Shown here: one piece after another, positions 6,087 through 10,850 of the stretch
Layout: each line of letters starts with the position of its first letter
How positions within the stretch are numbered: position 1 is the first letter of the stretch
Assembly: GCA_036558305.1 (NCBI GenBank)
Contig: DATBFX010000136.1
Location: 1 to 10,850 of the forward strand
Length of the DNA stretch: 10,850 bases
Source: DATBFX01 sp036558305
GTDB lineage: Bacteria > Chloroflexota > Chloroflexia > Thermomicrobiales > UBA6265
Direction of reading: 5' to 3'
Notes under the pieces: generated by a model
Told to the model about the DNA's origin: nothing
Database searches by the model: none
Seen by the model: only the letters and a program-made list of their open reading frames with translations
Position numbers and translations under genes: made by a program

Positions 6087-6117
6087 TAGCCTTGCGCGAA
6101 CCGTTTCGTGCCTAAAC

Positions 6118-6615
6118 TTACGGAGGACCGCTCGTCACGGACCTCCTTGACAGATGTGCGCGGTCAGCAGTTGCAGGGCGCGCATCCCACGTGTCGGGCC
6201 GTGTCGGGGCGCCGATCGCCGTCCGAGCCTGGGGGCGCAGGCGGTGGAGCAGCAGGAACTCCTCGACGCCGCTGACGCGCAGGATCGCCTTGACCAGGCG
6301 CGGCAGGGGCAGCTCACCGGATGAGCGGCGGAGCAACTCGGGGTCGGTCAAGACCTCGGTGTGCCCCCGGTAGGTCAGCGCGGCCCCGCCCTGGGCGCGG
6401 ACGTTGCGGACCCAGTCCGTGTCCGCGCCGTAGGTCAGGGCGATCAGGAAGCCGTCGCCGAGCGGGAACGCCATGAGCGGCGTGCGGTACCGCCTGCCGG
6501 AACGGCGCCCGACGTGGGTCACGACGGCGAAGGGCGGGATCCGGCCGGCGAACATCCCCGTGACGCGATTGGTGGCGCGGCGGTTGACCGCGCGCAGGAA
6601 CGAGGGCAAGGGCAT
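6118..6615 (-). CDS. Nitroreductase family deazaflavin (F420)-dependent oxidoreductase
   Basis: This 165-aa protein resembles the deazaflavin-dependent nitroreductase (Ddn-like, DUF385) family, small split-barrel proteins that use reduced cofactor F420 to reduce varied substrates. The core reads FAVVTHVGRRSGRRYRTPL at about 29-47, the typical TxGRxSGxxRxxPL cofactor region. FLIALTYGADTDWVRNVRA (56-74) and YRGH (82-85) follow. Family members are often 130-150 aa; here the last 30 or so residues after LLHRLRPQ are Arg/Ala/Thr-rich and look disordered. The ATG has GGAGGT 5 nt upstream. The serine hydrolase gene ends 31 nt before it, so the two are probably cotranscribed. F420 use is inferred from family; no F420 biosynthesis gene is visible. 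The substrate is unknown. Confidence 0.82.
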   Translation of the reverse strand: MPLPSFLRAVNRRATNRVTGMFAGRIPPFAVVTHVGRRSGRRYRTPLMAFPLGDGFLIALTYGADTDWVRNVRAQGGAALTYRGHTEVLTDPELLRRSSGELPLPRLVKAILRVSGVEEFLLLHRLRPQARTAIGAPTRPDTWDARPATADRAHLSRRSVTSGPP

Positions 6616-6646
6616 CCCGCACCTCCTGAAGCGACGCCGCCTCGGG

Positions 6647-8197
6647 CTACGTTGCCCGCGGGACCATCCGGCCCACGAAGCGAATCCAGACGACCTTGCC
6701 CGCGCCGTCCCGGACGAAGTCGGTGTAGACCGACAGCCCCACGAAGTCGAAGGTGGCCAGGTCATCGCCGACGAACCGTAGCGGCGAGTCGACCGCGGGC
6801 ACGGTCTGTCCGGGCAAGAGCTCCGCCAAGCGCAGGGTCCCGTCCTCCTCGCGGATCCGGATCGTTCCCCCGTTTTCGGGGAGGTCGTATTCGCCGGCGT
6901 ACTCGGCCAGCCGTGCCGGCGGCAGCGGGACCGGCGTCGTCGTCGGGCGAGGCAGCCCCAAGAACCTCTCCAGCGCCCAGTCCGTGGCCTCGATGTCGAG
7001 GATGGCGCCGGCGTCCGCGTTGGTCAGCACCGTCACCGCGAACCCGCGCGCGGGAACGAGGCAGAGGTTGGATTGCTGACCGTTGGTCCCGCCGGGATGG
7101 GAGACGATCGTCACCCCGCCTCGTCTCTGGAGCTGCCAGTTGACCCCAACGTTGTCGACGACGAGTTGGGGGACGGTGCCACCCGGCCCGAGCGGCGTCC
7201 GCATCCGCCTCAAGCCTTCCGGACTCAGGACCCGCGTGCCGCTGACCGTCCCGTCGCCGAGGTGGAAGTGCGCGTAGCGCAGTTCGTCGCGGAGGCTGGC
7301 GACGAGACCGCCGGCCGGGTTGACAAAACGCGGCAGCGCCCACGGCGCGCGCACGACCGGCGCCCCGGCCGGGTCATCCGGCGGCGCGCCGTGGCCGACC
7401 GCGAACGCCTCCGTCATCATCTGCTCGGGAAAGAAGGTGGCCCGCTCCATCCCCAACGGTTTCAGGACGAGCTCGGTCACGGCCGCCTCGTAGGTCTGGC
7501 CGGTGACGGCCTCGATCACCCGCCCGGCCAGGCAGACCGCCCCGTTGTTGTAGCTGAAGAACTCCCCAAGGGGGGTGACCTGCGGCAGATCGGCCATCCC
7601 GTCGACGTAGCGGGCGAGGGCGTCGTCGCCGTCGCCCGTCTCCTGGCTGAGTGCGTCGTCGTACCAGCCGGCGGTGTGGGTGACCAGGTGGCGCAGCCGC
7701 ACCTCCGCGGACACGTCGAGGTCGGCGACCCGGAAGTCGGGCAGGTACGCCCGGACCGGGGTCTCGAGGTCGAGCTTTTCTTGCTCGATCAACCGCATGA
7801 TGGTGGTGGCGGTGAAGGTCTTGGTCGTCGAGCCGATCTGGAACAGGGTGTCGGTGTCGATCGGCAGCGGGTGGTCGACGTTGGTGACCCCGAAGGCTGC
7901 CGTGTGGTCCCGGTCGCCGGCGATCAGGCCGACCGCGACGCCGGGCACCTTGAGCTCGGCCATCCGCCGGGCGACGAAGGCGTCGAACTCGGCGAAGAGG
8001 TCGTCGGTGTCGCCGCCCGGCGGGGGCGTGGCCGGTCCGGTCTGCGCCGCCGCCAGGCGCTGCCTGCCGGCGATCGGCGCCGCGACCGCCGCCGCGCTCC
8101 CGGCCAACGTGGCCCCGAGAAAAGCGCGGCGCGAGAAGTGCCGCGTCGGCACGCGGTTCGGACGGGGATCGTTCTGACTGGACACGGACGCATTCAT
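6647..8197 (-). CDS. Tat-exported serine hydrolase of the class C beta-lactamase family
   Basis: This 516-aa exported hydrolase belongs to the serine beta-lactamase/DD-peptidase-like (EstB/AmpC) family. The N-terminus carries HFSRRAFLGATLAGSAAAVA (20-39), a canonical Tat signal with SRRxFLG. The active-site motifs are all present: SxxK as S123-T-T-K126, YxN as Y216-N-N218, and HPGG at 367-370 in place of KTG. A C-terminal lipocalin-like domain (from about LAEYAGEYDLP at 430) is typical of esterase-like members. Substrate may be an ester, peptide or D-amino-acid derivative; resistance to beta-lactams is not implied. The ATG at 8197 has GGGAGA 7 nt upstream. A longer reading to 8926 is rejected because it lacks a site and has shadow composition. 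It lies between the two-TM protein (65 nt) and the reductase (31 nt) genes. Confidence 0.92.
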   Translation of the reverse strand: MNASVSSQNDPRPNRVPTRHFSRRAFLGATLAGSAAAVAAPIAGRQRLAAAQTGPATPPPGGDTDDLFAEFDAFVARRMAELKVPGVAVGLIAGDRDHTAAFGVTNVDHPLPIDTDTLFQIGSTTKTFTATTIMRLIEQEKLDLETPVRAYLPDFRVADLDVSAEVRLRHLVTHTAGWYDDALSQETGDGDDALARYVDGMADLPQVTPLGEFFSYNNGAVCLAGRVIEAVTGQTYEAAVTELVLKPLGMERATFFPEQMMTEAFAVGHGAPPDDPAGAPVVRAPWALPRFVNPAGGLVASLRDELRYAHFHLGDGTVSGTRVLSPEGLRRMRTPLGPGGTVPQLVVDNVGVNWQLQRRGGVTIVSHPGGTNGQQSNLCLVPARGFAVTVLTNADAGAILDIEATDWALERFLGLPRPTTTPVPLPPARLAEYAGEYDLPENGGTIRIREEDGTLRLAELLPGQTVPAVDSPLRFVGDDLATFDFVGLSVYTDFVRDGAGKVVWIRFVGRMVPRAT

Positions 8198-8262
8198 TGT
8201 CGTCTCTCCCGGGGCGTGTCTGCCCGCTCGGCCCCCGCGGTGACGGGGGCGACGGTTCACGG

Positions 8263-8988
8263 TCATCGAGCGTCGCCCCTCAACCGCCGGAGGGGTTTGA
8301 CGACGAGGAGGGCGGCGCCGGCGGCGAGCACGACCCCGGCGACCAGGAGGCCGCCGGCGACCCAGGGCAGGGAGGGCTGGGTGACCAGCGACTCCGCCTT
8401 GCCGTTCACCGATGGCGATCCGTCGGCGTTCATGACGACCAGGACCTGGTCGCCGGGCTGCTCCCGCGCGTCGAATTCCAGCGTCTGGCTGCCCGTGCCG
8501 GTGGTCTGCACGGTCCACGGAACGGCGCCGGCCGGTGGGCCGGCGGGCGCCTGCCCGTCGTGCTGGGTGTACGTGACGCGGTAGTTGGACGCACCGTGGA
8601 CGGTCACGTGCCGGACGTCGCCCAGGTAGCGCGCCACGTCGTCCGACCGTGCCATGCCCACGAACACCGGGGTGGTGTCGTTGCTCGGGGTCACGCGGAT
8701 GCGTACCTTGTCCACGGTGCCCAACGCGTAGGTCTGGCTGCTCCAGTCTGCCGGCTCGGTGACCACGGCGTAGCTGTCGGTCTCGTAGGTGCCGTGGCCC
8801 AGCGACAACCAACCACCGTCGCTGGTCGCCTCGGTGAGCAAGTACCCGCCGGCCGCGATGAGACCGAGCGAGCACAGGACGAGCGCGCTTCCGGCCAGCA
8901 CAGAGAGGACGCGCCGAAGGGGCCACTCGGCAGGCTGTTGGCCGATGCGGGCAGGCATGTTGAAGTCACGGCTCAGGGTTGCTTTCAT
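8263..8988 (-). CDS. Two-TM membrane protein with VVMNADGS motif
   Basis: This is a 241-aa membrane protein of unknown function. It has a transmembrane segment at about 27-51, an extracytoplasmic region of about 155 residues, and a second transmembrane segment at about 208-230 ending in a basic tail (KPLRRLRGDAR). The outer region contains YALGTVDKVRIRVTP, PVFVGMARSDDVARYL and GDQVLVVMNADGS (to about 191). I recall similar proteins in actinobacteria, often near regulators, with the same VVMNADGS and FVGIA-like motifs, but I know no function. The start at 8988 is well supported by AAGGAGGA (8995-9002), the best ribosome-binding site in the cassette. It could anchor or sense cell-envelope state together with the downstream exported hydrolase (inference). 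Confidence 0.85.
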   Translation of the reverse strand: MKATLSRDFNMPARIGQQPAEWPLRRVLSVLAGSALVLCSLGLIAAGGYLLTEATSDGGWLSLGHGTYETDSYAVVTEPADWSSQTYALGTVDKVRIRVTPSNDTTPVFVGMARSDDVARYLGDVRHVTVHGASNYRVTYTQHDGQAPAGPPAGAVPWTVQTTGTGSQTLEFDAREQPGDQVLVVMNADGSPSVNGKAESLVTQPSLPWVAGGLLVAGVVLAAGAALLVVKPLRRLRGDAR

Positions 8989-9138
8989 GATTTGTCCTCC
9001 TTGCCGTCTTCGGCGTCGCATGAGTTGCGCCCGTCGCCCGTCGCCGCGACGACGAGTGCCCGCGTGCGCCGGCGGGGATCGGACCGGTCGCGTGTTCGGC
9101 TTGGGGCGGGGTGCATGGCCGCTCCTGGGCAATCTCGC

Positions 9139-10107
9139 TCAGTGAACGGAGGCGGTGCTTGCGGCGACGACGTCGGTCGGGATCGCCGGCGACCGTGCCG
9201 CCGCCACGATCGCGGCCAGGCCCTGCCGCAGACTCGGGTAGCGCGGAGTCCAGCCGCTTGCCTCCTTGAACAGACGGTTCGAGACGCGCACGCTCCGGCC
9301 GATCGCTTCGTCGAGCGCGCCGAGCGGTTGGTCCAGGGCGGCGGGTTTCGGCCGCGTCAACTGCCGGCGTCCGACCGCCCACGCCAGCACCTCCGCCTCC
9401 TGGTCCCGGCGCAACGGTTCGTCGTCGACGAGGTCGTAGACGCCGGCGGGCACGCCCTCGATCGCGGCGAGGAAGGCCGTCGCCGCGTCGACCGCGCAGA
9501 TCCACGACTCGTAGGCGTCGCCGCGGCCGGTGACGGGGGCGATTCCCTGCCGCGCGCTGCGCAGGAGAGCGACCGTGGACGGGCTGTCCGCGCCGTAGAG
9601 TCGGCCGAGTCGCAGCACCACCCCGCGCCGGCCGGCGCCGCTGAACCGGGCGACCTCCCGCTCCGCGTCCAGGTCGGACAGCAGCGTGCGCGGCGGATCG
9701 ACCGGGGTGCGGGCGTCGACCCAGGCATCGCCGCGGTCGGGATAGACGAAGACGACGCTGGGGTAGACGACGGTGTCGACGTCCGCCGCCAATGCAGCAT
9801 CGACCAGGTGGCGCGTCCCCACGCGCCGGATCCAATCGTTCTCCTGCCAGCTCTGGATGTCCTGGGCGGCCGGAGGCGCGGGGATCTTGGAGGCGAGGTG
9901 CAGGACGGCGTCGCACCCCGCGACGGCGCTCCGGAGCGAGGCGGGCGCGACCAGATCGGCCCGGACCGGCAGCGCGCCCAACGCCCGCAGCCGCTCGTCG
10001 TGCTCCGGGGAGGTCGCCATCCCGCGGACGGTATGCCCCGCGGCGATCAGCACCGGAACCGTTGCCCGTCCGAGCACGCCGGTTGCCCCGGTCACGAACA
10101 CGTTCAT
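9139..10107 (-). CDS. NAD(P)-dependent epimerase/dehydratase-type SDR (atypical)
   Basis: This 322-aa protein is an extended or atypical short-chain dehydrogenase/reductase. The Rossmann nucleotide-binding motif is VTGATGVLG at 5-13 (GxxGxxG), and a later DAVLHLASKIP matches the NNAG-like region. The segment that normally carries YxxxK reads LLSDLDAEREVARF, without the Tyr and Lys, although VLRLGRLYG follows as in true epimerases. It may therefore act as a binding protein or a non-classical reductase rather than an epimerase. The ATG has AAGGAG 6 nt upstream (10114-10119). The tetR gene ends 88 nt before it on the same strand, and a near-perfect palindrome sits in that gap. The next gene starts 150 nt downstream. 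Substrate is unknown. Confidence 0.9.
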   Translation of the reverse strand: MNVFVTGATGVLGRATVPVLIAAGHTVRGMATSPEHDERLRALGALPVRADLVAPASLRSAVAGCDAVLHLASKIPAPPAAQDIQSWQENDWIRRVGTRHLVDAALAADVDTVVYPSVVFVYPDRGDAWVDARTPVDPPRTLLSDLDAEREVARFSGAGRRGVVLRLGRLYGADSPSTVALLRSARQGIAPVTGRGDAYESWICAVDAATAFLAAIEGVPAGVYDLVDDEPLRRDQEAEVLAWAVGRRQLTRPKPAALDQPLGALDEAIGRSVRVSNRLFKEASGWTPRYPSLRQGLAAIVAAARSPAIPTDVVAASTASVH

Positions 10108-10143
10108 CACGATCTCCTTCCTGGCGCCCACGCGCCGGCTCAA

Positions 10144-10161
10144 CCCTCGTCGCAACGAGGG
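10144..10161. promoter_or_regulatory. Palindrome between tetR and the SDR gene, candidate operator
   Basis: CCCTCGT (10144-10150) and ACGAGGG (10155-10161) are exact reverse complements around CGCA. The 18-bp site lies 37 bp before the SDR start codon. Size and symmetry suit a TetR-family dimer, and no T-tract follows on either strand, so it is a less likely terminator. Binding is inferred. Confidence 0.45.
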
Positions 10162-10195
10162 CCACGATTCTTTGACCGCGGATGGGGAAAGGCGA

Positions 10196-10846
10196 TTAGC
10201 GCGGCACCGGTCCCGTGAGCGCGTTCATGACGAGGTCGACCAGCGTCTCCAGATCAGCGGGTGACGGCGCCCGCGGTTCACCGCCCGGCGCGAGCAGACC
10301 GTCGAACACCAGGCGGGTCACGAGGGGGCCGAGGAAGAGGAAGGCCGCCGCCCGCGCGTCGGTCGGCGCGATGACGCCCCGCTCCTGTGACCGCCGGAAG
10401 AGGTCCTCTACCGCCGCGAATGTCCGTTCGGGCACGCGCTCGCGGTAGAGCGCCCCGAGTTCGGGGAACCGCGACGCCTCGGCGATCGTGATCCGCACGA
10501 GCGCCAGGTAGTCCGGTAGGAACATCACCGCGCTGACGCGGGTGGCGAGGTCGGCGAGCAATCGCCGCAACTCGGCGGCGCTCGCGGGCTCCGCCCCATC
10601 GAGCACGGCGAGGGGCGAACTCTCCGGCCGATCGAGGGTGAGGCGACCGAGTACGTCGGCGAAGATCGCCTCCTTACCCGGGTAGTAGCGGTACAGCGTC
10701 TCTTTCGAGACCCCCGCCGCCGTCGTGATCGCGTCGGTCGTCGTCCCGGCAAACCCGTGGGCAAGGAAAAGCCGCTGCGCCGCCTCCCGGATCGCTTCCT
10801 GCCTCGTTCCCCGTCCGCGTGGCGGCGCCTTCGTCTCGTCGCTCAT
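10196..10846 (-). CDS. TetR/AcrR family transcriptional regulator
   Basis: This 216-aa protein has a TetR N-terminal DNA-binding domain at about 14-62. The helix-turn-helix part reads TTTDAITTAAGVSKETLYRYYPGKEAIFADVL, with the family hallmark YRYYPGKEAIF. The C-terminal ligand-binding region (about 85-210) is helical and contains PDYLALVRITIAEASRFPELGALYRERVPER, which resembles the AefR-like (TetR_C_7) group. The ATG lies 4 bp from the window edge, so its ribosome-binding site and promoter are outside. It is the first visible gene of a five-gene same-strand run and probably controls itself and the genes downstream, perhaps through the palindrome at 10144-10161. The effector is unknown. Confidence 0.93.
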   Translation of the reverse strand: MSDETKAPPRGRGTRQEAIREAAQRLFLAHGFAGTTTDAITTAAGVSKETLYRYYPGKEAIFADVLGRLTLDRPESSPLAVLDGAEPASAAELRRLLADLATRVSAVMFLPDYLALVRITIAEASRFPELGALYRERVPERTFAAVEDLFRRSQERGVIAPTDARAAAFLFLGPLVTRLVFDGLLAPGGEPRAPSPADLETLVDLVMNALTGPVPR

Positions 10847-10850
10847 CCGG

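Larger units (their letters stand above)
5784..6117. other. Gene-free 334-bp intergenic island downstream of convergent genes
   Basis: This stretch separates prs (plus) from the minus-strand cassette that ends at 6118, so two transcription units converge on it. It contains the tandem repeat, a CACCGACGGG direct repeat (5829-5838 and 5855-5864), the 83-bp inverted repeat (5866-5948), a GC-rich stretch at 5949-6057 in which I see no gene or RNA, and an AT-rich patch from about 6060 to 6118. No ORF here has a plausible protein or ribosome-binding site. The hairpins may terminate transcription from one or both sides, though no clear T-tract follows them. Confidence 0.7.

Noticed and set aside
7073..8584. 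503-codon plus-strand open frame over the serine hydrolase
   Set aside because: It is antisense to a gene with Tat signal and all three catalytic motifs and has no family features.
8198..8926. N-terminal extension of the serine hydrolase to 759 aa
   Set aside because: The extension overlaps the two-TM protein gene in another frame, is Arg-rich, and would place the Tat signal in mid-protein.
8197..10218. 673-codon plus-strand open frame
   Set aside because: It runs antisense across the two-TM and SDR genes, shows low-complexity Arg/Gly/Ala composition, and has no start signal or recognisable domain.

Overview
This is a GC-rich bacterial window with frequent GTG starts and purine-rich Shine-Dalgarno sites. 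The protein types (a PRPP synthase with an FSNDNTFVRI segment, a deazaflavin-type reductase, a Uma2 protein) and the GC-rich intergenic hairpin repeats suggest Chloroflexota, perhaps Thermomicrobia-like. That assignment is an inference from style, not from a marker gene.

Left part, minus strand (1-1680). The window opens with the 5' third of mscL, cut by the window edge. Upstream of it is a gene for a secreted NMT1/THI5-like (thiamine-precursor) substrate-binding protein. Its leader carries a complete transcriptional TPP riboswitch: a TTGACA promoter, the two conserved aptamer boxes, and a 14-bp perfect terminator hairpin with a T-rich tail. A 10-nt segment of the aptamer is exactly complementary to the sequence overlapping the base of the terminator stem, which gives a readable antiterminator. 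The variable stem of the aptamer contains a 70-nt GC-rich inverted repeat that looks like an inserted repetitive element.

Middle part, plus strand (1747-5783). A Uma2-family PD-(D/E)XK protein and a divergent arginase-fold protein lie 44 nt apart and are probably cotranscribed. A 113-bp spacer with a small imperfect hairpin repeat follows, then an unrecognised 143-aa protein, ribonuclease III (rnc) and PRPP synthase (prs). The arginase-like protein keeps the DAHxD and DxD metal motifs but lacks several residues needed for guanidino hydrolysis. RNase III has Gly where the catalytic Asp of the LAD motif is expected.

Intergenic island (5784-6117). This 334-bp stretch has no gene. It holds a 7-bp tandem repeat starting at the prs stop codon, a 10-bp direct repeat, an 83-bp inverted repeat, and then an AT-rich patch with a consensus-like promoter pointing left into the repeats.

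Right part, minus strand (6118-10846). Five co-directional genes are read in the order TetR regulator, NAD(P)-binding SDR-type protein, two-TM membrane protein, Tat-exported class C beta-lactamase-like serine hydrolase, and deazaflavin/F420-type reductase. Gaps are 88, 150, 65 and 31 nt. A near-perfect 18-bp palindrome between tetR and the SDR gene is a candidate operator. This looks like an accessory cassette, perhaps acquired from an actinobacterium-like source (inference).

Nothing in the window is clearly a new defence or mobile system. The most unusual points are the repeat inside the riboswitch, the two enzymes with altered active sites, and the five-gene TetR-led cassette.
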